55,929 nucleotides of DNA from Anaerolineales bacterium HSG25 (GTDB lineage: Bacteria; Chloroflexota; Anaerolineae; 4572-78; J111), in contig JAUCGA010000031.1 in the NCBI GenBank assembly GCA_030377865.1, positions 1 to 55,929 on the forward strand, read 5' to 3'. The notes under the pieces were generated by a model. It did no database searches and had not been told where the DNA came from. It saw only the letters and a program-made list of their open reading frames with translations. Below, piece by piece: positions 14,894 to 25,300 of this stretch. The position numbers and the translations under genes were made by a program. How positions within the stretch are numbered: the stretch's first letter is position 1; the number at the start of each line of letters is the position of its first letter.

Positions 14894-17251
14894 ATGAAAA
14901 TAATCGAAAATGATATAGATTTGTCAAATATTGACGAAGAAGAAATTGAACTGCCTTTGCTACCAGTGCGAGACACGGTTGTGTTTCCGCGCACCCTCAT
15001 CCCCCTGTTTGTGGGGCGCGACCGTTCTATGATGGCGATGGAAGCGGCCTTGGCTGAAATCAGTCAACTGCTAGTAGTTACCCAAAAAGATTCTGACATT
15101 GAAGACCCCACACCTGATGATCTGTACACGATTGGCACAGAGGTGACGATTGGGCGCATGTTACGCATGCCCGATAGCACAACCAATATTTTGGTACAGG
15201 GCAACTATCGCATTCAGATTTTGGAATACACCCAAATTACACCATATTTACGAGCCAGAGTACGTCGATTACGGGAGGATAACGACAGCACTCCCTCCTC
15301 TGAAGCGCTGATGCGGGCGGTCTTGGCTCTGTTTGAAAAATGTGTTCATCTGAACCGTAACATTCCCGACGATGCCTACATCGCGGCCATGAACATCGAC
15401 GAGCCGGGCTGGCTGGCCGACATGGTCACCTCGGTCATGGATTTGGATTTGGAGCAACGTCAGCAAGTACTTGGCACGCCCGACCCGACCACTCGTCTGC
15501 AACGATTGAGTATCATTTTGGCTCAAGAGTTGGATGTTCTGCAACTGGAGACCAAAATCCAAGACCAAGTTCAGCAAGAGGTGGACAAGGGTCAGCGGGA
15601 ATATTTTTTACGCGAGCAGATGCGGGCTATTCAAAGCGAGTTGGGTGAGTTGGATACTCAAATTGCCGAAGTCAATGAACTAAAGGACAAAATAGAGGAG
15701 TTAGAACTACCCGACGAAGTGCGAGCTAAAATCGACAAGGAGCTAAAACGATTGTCGATGATGCCTCCCGCCGCGCCTGATGTGGGTATCATCCGTACTT
15801 ATCTTGACTGGCTTATCGAGCTACCGTGGGTTACCGCCACCGACGATAATACCAACTTAATCGAGGTAGCTCAGGTGTTAGACAGTAACCATTTTGGTAT
15901 CCCCAAAGTCAAAGAGCGTATTTTAGAGTATATCGCCGTTCAACAACGGGCTGGCGATAAAATGCGAAGCCCGATCCTCTGTTTTGTTGGGCCACCCGGC
16001 ACTGGCAAAACCTCGTTAGGGCGCTCGATTGCCGAATCGCTAGGTCGAGAGTTTGTCCGAGTTAGTTTGGGCGGTATTCGGGATGAGGCCGAAATCCGAG
16101 GCCACCGCCGCACCTACATCGGAGCCATGCCGGGGCGAATCATTCAAAATATGCGCCGCGTCGGCTCAGTCAACCCGGTGTTTATGTTAGACGAAATCGA
16201 CAAAGTAGCCTCTGATTTTCGGGGCGACCCCAGCGCCGCCCTGTTAGAGGCACTCGACCCAGAGCAGAATTTTGAGTTCTCTGACCATTATTTGGAGTTA
16301 CCGTACGATCTGTCGAAGGTGCTATTTATCACCACTGCCAACCTACTCCATCCGATTCCTCCGGCTTTGCGCGACCGGCTAGAGGTGATTGAGTTTACCA
16401 GTTATATGGAAGAGGAGAAACTCGCCATTGCTCGTGATTTCTTGGTTCCACGCCAAATCGAAGAGCATGGTTTGGATGACATTCCTTTGAACATTCCTGA
16501 TAACACCATGCGGAGTGTAATTCGGGAATATACTGATGAGGCTGGAGTACGAAATTTAGACCGTAAAATCGGGCAATTGTGCCGTAAAGTGACCCGTCGC
16601 TTGGCTGAACAGAAGACCACGCCCAAGACCATCAGCAAACAAACGTTGAACAAATACCTTGGCCCACCGACTTATGTGAAACAGTTAGCTAATCGTGAGG
16701 ATGAGGTGGGGGTTGCGACGGGGCTTGCCTATACCCAAACCGGTGGCGATATTCTGTCGGTTGAGGTGGTGCTGATGCCCGGCAAAGGCACTGTCACCCA
16801 AACCGGACAGTTGGGTGACGTGATGAAAGAATCGGTGCAGGCCGCCCTCTCGTTTGCTCGGTCGCAAGCCGAAACATATCAGATTGACTTCAAGCAGTTT
16901 GAAACCAAAGACATGCACCTGCATGTCCCCGAGGGAGCGATTCCCAAAGATGGGCCGAGTGCAGGCATCACTATGGCAACCGCGATTATCTCCGCCTTTT
17001 CGGGGCGAGCCGTGCGGCATGACCTCGCCATGACCGGCGAAATCACGCTACGGGGACGGGTTTTGCCGATTGGCGGACTAAAAGAAAAACTACTGGCCGC
17101 GCATCGTTCTGGTATTAAGATAGCGATTGTTCCGGCTGATAATGAGAAAGATTTGGTCGATGTGCCGCGCAAGGTGCAACGAGAGATGGAGATTAAGCTG
17201 GTTTCTCGCATGCAGGACGTGCTGGAGACGGCGTTAGTATCGGCAAATTAG
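14894..17251 (+). CDS. lon: ATP-dependent Lon protease
   Basis: This 785-residue cytoplasmic AAA+ serine protease degrades damaged and regulatory proteins. The N-terminal LON substrate domain spans about 18-215 ([20 protein letters not shown]) and a coiled-coil about 220-290. Walker A is GPPGTGKT (366-373), Walker [11 protein letters not shown]. The protease domain has the Ser689/Lys732 dyad in PKDGPSAG and GGLKEKLL, with the 43-residue spacing seen in E. coli Lon. Length and motifs are complete. An IS66-like MITE ends 12 bp before the ATG, so nothing resembling a Shine-Dalgarno is left and the ancestral leader has been displaced; translation may start weakly or from an unusual leader. It is followed by repeats, not by a partner gene. 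Confidence 0.97.
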   Translation: MKIIENDIDLSNIDEEEIELPLLPVRDTVVFPRTLIPLFVGRDRSMMAMEAALAEISQLLVVTQKDSDIEDPTPDDLYTIGTEVTIGRMLRMPDSTTNILVQGNYRIQILEYTQITPYLRARVRRLREDNDSTPSSEALMRAVLALFEKCVHLNRNIPDDAYIAAMNIDEPGWLADMVTSVMDLDLEQRQQVLGTPDPTTRLQRLSIILAQELDVLQLETKIQDQVQQEVDKGQREYFLREQMRAIQSELGELDTQIAEVNELKDKIEELELPDEVRAKIDKELKRLSMMPPAAPDVGIIRTYLDWLIELPWVTATDDNTNLIEVAQVLDSNHFGIPKVKERILEYIAVQQRAGDKMRSPILCFVGPPGTGKTSLGRSIAESLGREFVRVSLGGIRDEAEIRGHRRTYIGAMPGRIIQNMRRVGSVNPVFMLDEIDKVASDFRGDPSAALLEALDPEQNFEFSDHYLELPYDLSKVLFITTANLLHPIPPALRDRLEVIEFTSYMEEEKLAIARDFLVPRQIEEHGLDDIPLNIPDNTMRSVIREYTDEAGVRNLDRKIGQLCRKVTRRLAEQKTTPKTISKQTLNKYLGPPTYVKQLANREDEVGVATGLAYTQTGGDILSVEVVLMPGKGTVTQTGQLGDVMKESVQAALSFARSQAETYQIDFKQFETKDMHLHVPEGAIPKDGPSAGITMATAIISAFSGRAVRHDLAMTGEITLRGRVLPIGGLKEKLLAAHRSGIKIAIVPADNEKDLVDVPRKVQREMEIKLVSRMQDVLETALVSAN

Positions 17252-17290
17252 CAGATAGGTGACGGGATGAATTGACATGTGCGGTTCGTC

Positions 17291-17520
17291 ATAAGAGTGG
17301 TTCAATCTTAGAGATTGACCCACTCTGGAACGCGCGGCTTGTCCTGATCGTTGCGATTATGTAATCGCAACGGGTATTTGGCGGGTAGCGCGAAGCCTCC
17401 TTGAAGGAGGATATACCCACTTATTACAGGTAACGGGTACACACCCGTTACCATCATGTAAATCCGCCTGTTATAGGTGACAGGTACACGCCCGTTACCA
17501 TCATGTAAGCCAGACCTTGA
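17291..17520. repeat. Repeat-filled spacer after lon
   Basis: In order it holds a family F hairpin (about 17296-17325), a 46-bp block TCCTGATCGTTGCGATTATG... at 17342-17387 that is identical to 45296-45341, a CCTCCTTGAAGGAGG hairpin, and two tandem copies of a hairpin unit GGTAACGGGTACACACCCGT / GGTGACAGGTACACGCCCGT each followed by TACCATCATGTAA. There is no coding content. Confidence 0.8.
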
Positions 17521-17532
17521 AGGACGCGTACA

Positions 17533-17605
17533 CCCCGCCAAACCAAGCAACCGAGAGAAAACCGAGCAGTGCGCCCACCACCTTAAACAGATTAGCAGTT
17601 CCCCT
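17533..17605 (+). repeat. Left member of a direct repeat flanking the Rpn-like gene
   Basis: It starts CCCCGCCAAACC and ends AGTTCCCCT. A diverged counterpart in the same orientation lies at 18668-18736 on the other side of the gene. Between these anchors both share a GAGCAG and a CCACC stretch. Confidence 0.5.
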
Positions 17606-17666
17606 TTCTTTGATGTAAAATTTCTGTATCCATTGTTAAACAACTCAAAACAAGGAGGTTTACCCT

Positions 17667-18635
17667 ATGCACATTGCTAATCCAATTTATGATGTCGTAT
17701 TCAAATATCTCATGGAGGACAATGAGATTGCCAAGTTGATTATCGGCACGATTATTGAAGAAGAGATTGTCGAGTTAGAATTTTTGCCCCAAGAGACAAC
17801 GGTCTACCTAGAAACCCTAGATCGTCGCTCCTTGACCATCTACCGACTTGATTTTTCAGCCAAAATTAAATTGCCGGAGGGAGGACATAAACAAGTCCTG
17901 ATCGAGATTCAGAAAGCGAAAATCAGCACTGACATTATGCGATTTCGGCAATATATGGGCGAACAGTACCAAGATAAAAACAATACCTACCCAGTGTTTG
18001 ATGAGCAGAAACAGAAAACTGTCCAGAAGCCACTGCCGATTGTGACGATCTATTTTTTGGGCTACCCGTTAGAGAATATCATCGCGCCAGTGATCAAAGT
18101 GGCTCGACAATATTATGATGTCACCACTGGCGAGAAGATTCAAACGCGCGAAGAATTCATCGAAAGCCTGACTCATGACAGCTACATCATCCAGATTCCT
18201 CTTTTGCACCCCGACCATCAAACTGAGGTAGAAGAGTTGTTGATGGTGTTTGACCAACGTTGGGCGACTGCTGACGAGAAATGGGTATTGAACTTTACGG
18301 CGGGGAGCTATCTTGAACGATATGACCCGATTATCCGACGTTTACAATCGGCCATCGCCTCCCCAGAGGTGCGACGCACCATGCGGGCAGAAGATGAGAT
18401 ATTGGAAGAGTTAACCATGCTAGAACAGGAGATTGCCGAGCGGGACAAAGCCTTGTCCGAGCAACAACAAGCCTTGACCGAAAAGGACAAAACCTTGTCC
18501 GAGCAACAACAAGCCTTGACCGAAAAGGACAAAACCTTGTCCGAGCAACAACAAGCCTTATCCGAAAAGGACAAAGTCTTATCCGAACAACAACAACTTA
18601 TTGAGGAACTACAACGACGTTTACAGTCGGAGTAG
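17667..18635 (+). CDS. Rpn/PD-(D/E)XK nuclease-family protein with repetitive coiled-coil tail
   Basis: The 322-residue product opens with NPIYDVVFKYLMEDNEIAK, the typical start of Rpn-like recombination-promoting nuclease / 'PD-(D/E)XK transposase' proteins. The core RLDFSAKIKLPEGG...VLIEIQKAK supplies the Asp and E-x-Q/K of the active site. Residues about 255-320 are a coiled coil built from 14-residue units (DKALSEQQQALTEK) encoded by near-perfect 42-bp tandem repeats. A strong ribosome site (AAGGAGG) lies 9 bp before the ATG. Rpn proteins act in RecA-independent DNA transfer, and some have been linked to phage defence through repeat-number variation. That variability is inferred here from the DNA repeats. 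Directly repeated sequence flanks the gene on both sides. Confidence 0.8.
   Translation: MHIANPIYDVVFKYLMEDNEIAKLIIGTIIEEEIVELEFLPQETTVYLETLDRRSLTIYRLDFSAKIKLPEGGHKQVLIEIQKAKISTDIMRFRQYMGEQYQDKNNTYPVFDEQKQKTVQKPLPIVTIYFLGYPLENIIAPVIKVARQYYDVTTGEKIQTREEFIESLTHDSYIIQIPLLHPDHQTEVEELLMVFDQRWATADEKWVLNFTAGSYLERYDPIIRRLQSAIASPEVRRTMRAEDEILEELTMLEQEIAERDKALSEQQQALTEKDKTLSEQQQALTEKDKTLSEQQQALSEKDKVLSEQQQLIEELQRRLQSE
18444..18599 (+). repeat. 42-bp tandem repeat inside the Rpn-like gene
   Basis: Three full units at 18444-18485, 18486-18527 and 18528-18569 and a partial fourth start with GACAAAG/ACC and encode a two-heptad coiled-coil block. Units 2 and 3 differ at only a few positions. The 42-bp length keeps frame, so gain or loss changes coiled-coil length without disrupting the protein. 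Confidence 0.9.
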
Positions 18636-18667
18636 TAAAAATCGGGTAACAAGGAACTCTTACGGCT

Positions 18668-18736
18668 CCCCGCCAAACCGAGCGGCGATCCAACACGAGC
18701 AGAGCCTCCACCTCCTACGAGGTGTGTAGTTCCCCT
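18668..18736 (+). repeat. Right member of the direct repeat flanking the Rpn-like gene
   Basis: CCCCGCCAAACCGAGCGGCG...TAGTTCCCCT is the diverged counterpart of 17533-17605. The remaining spacer to 19020 has a hairpin GACCTTGTAGGTTT / AAACCTGCAAGGTC (18855-18885), two copies of GTAAGCCCAA, and a family A half copy, but no gene. Confidence 0.5.
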
Positions 18737-18948
18737 ATAGTGCCCGAATGGGTATCGTAGGTGTTAGTAAGCCCAACATATCCGTCAATTTAAGGTTGCT
18801 AACGACAGACCTACATGGTTCGCCTACGGCGGAAACCTTGCAGGACGTGGGCTTGACCTTGTAGGTTTTGGAAACCTGCAAGGTCTGATTGGCCTAAGTT
18901 GACACTTATGGTAAGCCCAATGTCATTAAGTTAAGCAATCCATGACAT

Positions 18949-18974
18949 GCAAAAGCAAGAAGCTTTTGCACTCC
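18949..18974. repeat. Family A half copy
   Basis: GCAAAAGCAAGAAGCTTTTG and CACTCC correspond to the right arm of the palindromes at 31-94 and 5225-5289. The following CTTTATTACCGAACAACTCT matches in complement the left flank of the copy at 5225. The other arm is missing. Confidence 0.75.
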
Positions 18975-19020
18975 TTTATTACCGAACAACTCTATTACCA
19001 TAAACAACAGGAGAATTTTT

Positions 19021-20016
19021 ATGACTTATCGACCATTAGACAACCGTTACGACAATATGCGTTATAACCGATGTGGTTGCAGTGGACTCAAACTACCTGC
19101 CATAACCTTGGGTTTATGGTACAATTTTGGTGGCGTTGACCCGTTTGAAAATGGCCGCGCCATGATCCATCGAGCCTTTGATTTGGGTATCACCCATTTT
19201 GATTTAGCCAATAACTATGGCCCACCGCCCGGCTCAGCCGAAGAGAGCTTTGGCCGAATTTTGGCTCAAGATTTAGCCGCTCATCGAGATGAACTGGTTA
19301 TCTCTAGCAAGGCCGGATATTACATGTGGCCCGGCCCGTATGGGGAGTGGGGATCGCGCAAATATCTGATTGCCAGCCTCGACCAGAGCCTAAAGCGCAT
19401 GGGGCTGGATTACGTCGATATTTTCTATAGCCACCGCCCCGACCCAGACACGCCCCTAGAGGAAACAATGGACGCACTGGACTATATTGTCCGTAGTGGG
19501 CGCGCCTTGTATGTCGGTATCTCTACCTACAACCCAGAGCAGACCCGCCAAGCGGCCAGAATTTTGCGTGACCTTGGTACGCCATGTCTCATCCATCAGC
19601 CGCGTTACAACATGTTTGACCGTTGGATTGAGGATGGCCTGCTCGACGTGTTGGATGAGGAGGGCATGGGCTGTATCGGCTTTTCGCCATTGTGTCAAGG
19701 AATTTTGACCGACAAATATCTGCAAGATGTACCTGACGATTCACGGGCCGGAAAGTGGAAAGGAGAACTCCATTGGGGTGACAGTGTTAATCAAGCACGG
19801 ATTGCCAAAGTCCATAAACTGAATGAGATTGCCCAAGCCCGTGGACAGAGCATGGCTCAGATGGCGATTGCTTGGGTTTTGCGTCACGAGAGCATGACCT
19901 CGGCACTCATCGGAGCCAGCCGAGTTAGTCATGTGGAGGATGCGGTAGCCGCGTTGGATAATCTGGATTTGAGTCAAGATGAGTTGACCGCGATTGAGGA
20001 AATCTTGGCGAAGTGA
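19021..20016 (+). CDS. Aldo/keto reductase, L-glyceraldehyde-3-phosphate reductase-like
   Basis: This 331-residue cytosolic NADPH-dependent TIM-barrel reductase carries the catalytic tetrad Asp61 (FDLANNYG), Tyr66, Lys97 (ISSKAGY) and His138 (YSHRPDPD). The long YYMWPGPYGEWGSRKYLIAS loop and the opening MRYNRCGCSGLKLPAITLGL are hallmarks of the YghZ/GprA branch, which reduces L-glyceraldehyde 3-phosphate and methylglyoxal. The ribosome site CAGGAG lies 7 bp before the ATG. The gene is monocistronic, with a strong terminator about 50 bp after the stop. Exact substrate preference cannot be read from sequence. Confidence 0.92.
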   Translation: MTYRPLDNRYDNMRYNRCGCSGLKLPAITLGLWYNFGGVDPFENGRAMIHRAFDLGITHFDLANNYGPPPGSAEESFGRILAQDLAAHRDELVISSKAGYYMWPGPYGEWGSRKYLIASLDQSLKRMGLDYVDIFYSHRPDPDTPLEETMDALDYIVRSGRALYVGISTYNPEQTRQAARILRDLGTPCLIHQPRYNMFDRWIEDGLLDVLDEEGMGCIGFSPLCQGILTDKYLQDVPDDSRAGKWKGELHWGDSVNQARIAKVHKLNEIAQARGQSMAQMAIAWVLRHESMTSALIGASRVSHVEDAVAALDNLDLSQDELTAIEEILAK

Positions 20017-20068
20017 GTCTGCGAACGGCGAATTTGCGAACATCATATTGACCAGTACAGAAAAAAAC

Positions 20069-20104
20069 AAAAAAGCGGCTGATCATACAATCAGCCGCTT
20101 TTTT
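20069..20104. terminator. Bidirectional intrinsic terminator
   Basis: A 15-bp perfect stem, AAAAAAGCGGCTGAT / ATCAGCCGCTTTTTT, has a 6-nt loop and T-rich tracts on both strands. It separates the plus-strand aldo/keto reductase from the minus-strand epimerase operon converging on it. Confidence 0.92.
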
Positions 20105-20159
20105 GTTTTTTGGTAAGAGGGCGAGGTGTTGTCAGACCGATAATGGTTATTTCAACTTA

Positions 20160-20320
20160 CAAAAGTTTGTCGTTTCATTCATGACCTGACATATTGATAA
20201 AACCAAAAGCATTTTTCGACAGGATTAACAGAATTGACAGGATTACAAGTAAAAAAATCCTGTTAATCTTGTTAATCCTGTCAGATATTGTTTTAATCAT
20301 GTTGAAATGATAAACTTCTG
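20160..20320 (+). repeat. 161-bp ITR element, family D (copy 1)
   Basis: It begins CAAAAGTTTGTCGTTTCATT and ends GAAATGATAAACTTCTG, which pair imperfectly. The centre is built from GACAGGATTAACAGAATT-type units facing AATCCTGTTAATCCTGTC. Copies lie at 21848-22007 and 41864-42023, with degraded ones at 41815-41845 and 42409-42484. It ends 8 bp from the 3' end of the epimerase gene. Confidence 0.85.
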
Positions 20321-20327
20321 AACTCAT

Positions 20328-21272
20328 TTATTTTCGTATATTCGTGTTTGGTTGAAACTGCGGGTCACGTTCAACGAGCATGGCTAATCCATCGGCCAAG
20401 GCGATTTGTGGGGTAAAGTTCAGCAGGTTTTCGGCTTGTTGAGTATCGGCCACGAGGTTAATAACTCCGGGTTGAATGGTGGGGTTTTTGATGATTTGAG
20501 CACGCTGGTGGGTGGTTACTTCAATTGCTCCGATTAGTTGTTTCATATTGGTACCGCTTCCAGTACCGATATTGATAATTTCGCGATTGATACCTTTGGC
20601 TGTGGCGGCTAAGGCTAAGGCTCGTACCACATCATCAACATAAATAAAGTCGCGGCTCTGTTGACCGTTGCCATGAATCAAGATGGAACCATGCCCTAAA
20701 ATCTGTTGTACAAAGGCCGGAATAACTGGAGCATGGATGGGGGGGATTGACTGACCCGGCCCGTAGGCGTTGAATATTCGTAGAGAGACAGTCTCAATGT
20801 CCCATAATTTACCAATCGTATGAACGTAGTTTTCGGCGGCTAATTTGCTAACCGCATAGGGTGAGGCTGGGTTGGGCAAAAGTCCCTCATGCACTTTTTC
20901 GACCGACTGTACCCCATAAATAGCGCCCGACGAGGCTAAAACAACCCGTTTTACGCCGGCATCTCGCATGGCCTCCATAACCGCCACCGTACCGCTGACA
21001 TTGGTCTGGTTGTATTCGCGGGGGTACAAGACCGATTCGGGTACTGATACTCGGGCGGCAAGGTGATAAACACAATCAATTTTATTGAGTAGCCGCCATA
21101 TTTTAGGTTTGTCTTCGACATGACCTCGCGTAAAATGGATGTCCGTATGCAGTCGTTCTGCATATCCAGCACTTAGGTCATCTAATACTCGTACTGTATG
21201 CCCTTGAGCTACCAGATGATTGGCTAAAGATACACCGATAAAACCGGCTCCTCCAGTAATTAAAAAACGCAT
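20328..21272 (-). CDS. NAD-dependent epimerase/dehydratase (UDP-glucose 4-epimerase-like)
   Basis: This 314-residue extended short-chain dehydrogenase/reductase has TGGAGFIG (6-13) for the dinucleotide pyrophosphate, acidic VLDDLSAG after strand 2 (NAD rather than NADP), SSGAIYG (114-120) and the catalytic YAVSK (Tyr139, Lys143). The C-terminal part (INIGTGSGTNM, RDFIYVDDV) is standard for nucleotide-sugar epimerases and dehydratases. It probably interconverts UDP-sugars for envelope polysaccharide; the sugar is not predictable. The start lies 3 bp downstream of the YbjN-like gene's stop, so the two form an operon with that gene first. Confidence 0.9.
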   Translation of the reverse strand: MRFLITGGAGFIGVSLANHLVAQGHTVRVLDDLSAGYAERLHTDIHFTRGHVEDKPKIWRLLNKIDCVYHLAARVSVPESVLYPREYNQTNVSGTVAVMEAMRDAGVKRVVLASSGAIYGVQSVEKVHEGLLPNPASPYAVSKLAAENYVHTIGKLWDIETVSLRIFNAYGPGQSIPPIHAPVIPAFVQQILGHGSILIHGNGQQSRDFIYVDDVVRALALAATAKGINREIINIGTGSGTNMKQLIGAIEVTTHQRAQIIKNPTIQPGVINLVADTQQAENLLNFTPQIALADGLAMLVERDPQFQPNTNIRK

Positions 21273-21275
21273 CAG

Positions 21276-21806
21276 TTACTCCGACCCTTCAACTTCAGTA
21301 ATCGCCTCTAATGCTGTTTTACCACCATAAATCACACTCAACAAGCCGGATAAATATCGGTCTGTCGTCTGTACGGCTGGATAAATCACATTTTTAATCA
21401 GGTTGTTGCTCAATATTTCGCCTTCAAAATCGAGACTACTTTTATATCGAATCTCACCATCAGAGTAGTCAAGTTCAAAGTTGCCAACTCGCATGCCAAA
21501 ATTTGCTCGGGTAATATATTCGGCCACTTGGGGGAGATTATCAGTTGGGGCATTGATCGGCACTAACACATAAAACATAAACTGCTCTAAATCGACCCGA
21601 ATTTGAGCATAACAACGCACAGTTCCATTCTGACCGCTGTAGTTGGTACTATAAACATGTTTGCCCTTCAACTGCTGGGGATACCAACTATCCTCATTTA
21701 AGAAATCACCTAGTCTAGCAAAGGCTCGTAACCCATTAAGGTTTTCTGTATCTGGGTCTATCCCCATATCTCGACCATAGCCATTTGATATGTTTTCATC
21801 CATCAT
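21276..21806 (-). CDS. YbjN-domain protein
   Basis: The 176-residue product has the YbjN pattern, a type III secretion chaperone-like alpha/beta fold: YVLVPINAPTDNLPQVAEYI, ITRANFGMRVGNFELDYSDG, EIRYKSSLDFEG, then an amphipathic helix VIYPAVQTTDRYLSGLLSVI. Members are putative chaperone-like or sensory regulators with no known enzymatic activity. AAGGA lies about 10 bp before the ATG. It is the first gene of a two-gene operon with the epimerase (3 bp gap). What the pairing means is unknown. Confidence 0.85.
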   Translation of the reverse strand: MMDENISNGYGRDMGIDPDTENLNGLRAFARLGDFLNEDSWYPQQLKGKHVYSTNYSGQNGTVRCYAQIRVDLEQFMFYVLVPINAPTDNLPQVAEYITRANFGMRVGNFELDYSDGEIRYKSSLDFEGEILSNNLIKNVIYPAVQTTDRYLSGLLSVIYGGKTALEAITEVEGSE

Positions 21807-21847
21807 CTTTTTATTCCTTCATGATTTTATACTTTTACATAAAAGGG

Positions 21848-22007
21848 CAAGAGTTTATCGTTTCATTTATGACCTGACATGTTGATAAAACCAAAAGCAT
21901 TTTTCGACAGGATTAACAAGATTAACAGGATTTTTTTGCCTTTAATCCTGTCCATCCTGTTAATCCTGTCAGATATTGTTTTAGTCATGTTGAAATGATA
22001 ACTTCTG
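21848..22007 (+). repeat. 160-bp ITR element, family D (copy 2)
   Basis: It shares the termini and the GACAGGATTAACAAGATTAA centre of copy 1, with small indels, and lies 41 bp upstream of the YbjN start. After it, 22068-22225 carries a looser inverted repeat (ATGGTAAATGGTGAATTA facing TAATTCACCATTTACCATT) and a block GAATTACCTGACGCTAACAG also found after the kinase gene at about 31284. Confidence 0.85.
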
Positions 22008-22226
22008 AAAGGGAATTATATTGTAGAAGCACCAAATAATCAACCCTGCGAGGGTGTTGATATATATAAATGGTAAATGGTAAATGGTGAATTACCTGAC
22101 GCTAACAGAATTTTTGGGCAGACAACACCGCAACGGATCGTCGGATATTCTGGTGCGTGGTGCGTGCGATTGGCTTGTGCCTTCATAACATCATTTACCA
22201 TTTATAATTCACCATTTACCATTAAT

Positions 22227-22264
22227 AAAAGGTGCATCATCTTTTAAAGAGAATGCACCTTTTT
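22227..22264. terminator. Intrinsic terminator downstream of the NB-ARC/TPR gene
   Basis: The 11-bp stem AAAAGGTGCAT / ATGCACCTTTT closes a loop that itself contains CTTTTAAAG. T-runs follow on both strands. It lies 127 bp past the stop of the minus-strand gene at 22391. Confidence 0.75.
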
Positions 22265-22390
22265 GCGAATTGCAATTATTTTTTTTGATATTAACCCTTT
22301 TTAGGGCAAAATAATTTATCAACAGCTATCAGTATGGAGATTTATTTTCACACTCCCCAAGGTTTCATGCGCCCTTGCCAGTATCCCAAT

Positions 22391-25300
22391 CTAGGCCGCA
22401 ATTTGAAGTGATTGCCCCATATAGTGCTGTTGCTGTTTAACATGTGGCGGGTTGTCCATGACCGCTAAACATTCGCGTGATATTTCTGTGTGTGGGTGTT
22501 CTCTGGATAGAGTCATTTCTCGGATGGTGAGTGCTTGTTTCATGAGTGGTTTGGCTTGGTCAAATCGCTTTTGGTGATAAAACAAAACCGCCAAATTATG
22601 GAGCGTTGTGGCCGTGGCAGGGTGGTGGTCACCCAAAACCGCTTTCCGAATGGCGAGTGCTTGCTCGTAGTAAATTAAGGCCGTTTGATAGTCTCTTTGG
22701 TCATCCAGCAGTGCGCCTAAGTTGTTGAGCATGCTGGCTGTGTCAGGATGATAACGTCCCAATACCGACTTGAAGACCATTAATGCTTCCTCATAAGCGA
22801 ACCATGCTCGTACTTTATCTCCCTGAATATCGAACACCGCTCCCATGTTGCTGAGGATACGGGCGGTTTCAGGATGGTATTGCCCCAACACACCCTCATT
22901 AATCGTCAGAGCCTGCTCAAAATAGCTCCTTGCCTCATCAAACTTATTCTGTTGATAGAATAGCTCCCCCAAATTGTTCAAGCTCTGAGCCGTATCTGGA
23001 TGATTTTCACCTAATCGAGTGCGCCGAATGTGCAACGCTTTTTCATAATAGAGTTTGGCCTTGTCATAAACACCCTGAGAGGCCAGTAATGCACCAAAAT
23101 CATTAAAACTTTCGGCCACCTCCAGATGTTCCTCCCCCAACTCGGCCAACCGAATCGCTAAAGAGCGTTCCAGATAAAACCGACCGCTGATATAGTCAGC
23201 TTGGAAACCGGCCAAAATCCCCAAATTATGCAAACTTTGGGCTGTGTCAAGATGATTTTCACCCATCAACTGTTCATTGATGGCTAGGGCACGTTCATAG
23301 TAATATTTTTCCCATACGCTAGTCTGGTCTATCATTTGACTACCAAATGGGCCGGGTAAAATCATGGTTTCAGCCTCTGTTTTGGCTTCGTTAGTCGCTC
23401 GGATGTGCGGCTCCCAAGTCAACAGAGCGGTAGGGGAGCCAGACTCTTTGAGCAGTTGGCTGGTTTCAAGCAAGGTCTGACGCACCGTCGCTTGTGTATC
23501 GGTCTCGATGGCTAAGGTTTGTAGTAGCTCTCGGAGATAGGGATGCAGATATAACGCACCATCAGTGGCTAACCCAAGCAGACCCATCATCACTAAGCGG
23601 GCTAAGGCATCCTTAGCGCGTAATAGCAGGTCGGCGGTTTCGGTTTTTGCCTTATTTGAGCCTAAAAAACCGCGTAACTTACCCCAAATATCTTGTCTGC
23701 TTTGACGAGATGTGCCACGATGTAATGTCGCGAGTAGTAGGTCGCGAGGAATGGCAGTGTTAGGAGCAAAAAAAGCGGCTCGAACCAAAATTAGTTGAGC
23801 TAATAGGTCGGTCGGGTCACTGCTACCCAATTGTTCGTAGCTCAACACCAACGCTCGGGCGATATATGTGTCGTGCTCGGTCAGACAAAAATCAGCCAAC
23901 TGATCAAATATAGGATGTTCGGTTGTGTCGAACTCATTTAAGGCTTCGATATATTTAACAACTCCGGCATCTTCACGGTAGCTAACCAAAAAGTTTCCGG
24001 CAAGATGTAAGGCCAATGGAACATGCCCCAAGGCCGCGGCAAGTTCCGCCACATCATCATCGCTCGCTAAAGGGTCTGGCCGATATTGGCGTAATAAGGA
24101 GACACTATCGTTTCGACTAAGAACATCGAGCCGCAACTGTGTAACGTTTAAGGCTTCCGGCCAATCGCTCTGGCGACTGGTGACAAGAACTCGGCAGTCC
24201 CCCTTTTTTGGTAACCAACGAGCCAGTAGGGCTGGGTCTTCACAGTTATCAAAAATCAACAAACGGGGCAGTGGCCCTTGCCAAGCAGATAGAACCAGTT
24301 CCATCTGTTCCTCGAGGAGCAGGTTTCTAAAATCGGAGCGAATGAGTGACGCAAACGCACCACCACTAGCGATAATATCAACTGAAATTGAGCCGGGATC
24401 AGCAAAGTTAAGCCAAAAGACACCACCCGTAAAATATTGACCGTAACGATGTACAAACTCAACGGCCAACTGAGTTTTACCAATACCGCCAAACTCGCTA
24501 CTGACTTGAGGTCGCCCCAGTAATAAGGAGGTATCGACTTGGTTGATAACAATTGTCTCGTTCGATTTTAACCCTGTTGCAAGTTGACGCAGTTCTTTGT
24601 CACGGCCTAAAAAAAGCGGGTTTGGCTCTAGGGGCATACGCGATCCACGCGGTAAGGGGCTGATGTTGGGTATGGTGGTTTCGGGCATCTCAGCTAAACA
24701 TGAGCGAGCCATGTCAAGCAGGGTCAAATCAACAGGTGGACTATGCGGGACGGTGTCATAAATGGTCGTTACATTAAAGGAACCATCCTCAAATTCAAGC
24801 TCACCATCTGAGGTCGTGCGGATAAAACTCTCGGCGGGTGGGAGTTTCACTCGGCTATCTTTATGCACTTGCCGAGCTTGGCTGGTAATCTTATATAAAC
24901 TCAAGGTCGGTTGTACTGAGCCATGTGTTTCAGCAACCAGCTTAGAGGGTGGTGGTAATTCAAACTCTACAATTGTATTTGGAACTACTTTAGGTTTTTT
25001 AGGTAATTCTGGAGGTGTGTCTGCAACGAGGGGCTGGTCTTTAGCACGATGTTGCGTAAATAGCTCTAAACTGAGGCGAAGCGCATCGCCATGTGCCTCA
25101 GGCTCTAGAAGTTTACTTTCCTCCTCCTCTTCTTCTTCATGGTCTTCATAGTCTTCATGGTCTTCATGGTCTTCGACAATGGGAGTTTCGATGGTCTGAA
25201 GGTTTTGGCGTAGCTCAAGTAGGTTTAAGGTCGAAGTGTTGGAATGTTCTGAATCAGGGTCATTATCGGTTTCTGGTTCAACAGGTTCAGCCTCGTTTTC

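Noticed and set aside
17308..17680. Two short ORFs on opposite strands between lon and the Rpn-like gene
   Set aside because: They are translations of hairpin repeats (GGTAACGGGTACACACCCGT type) without protein-like features.
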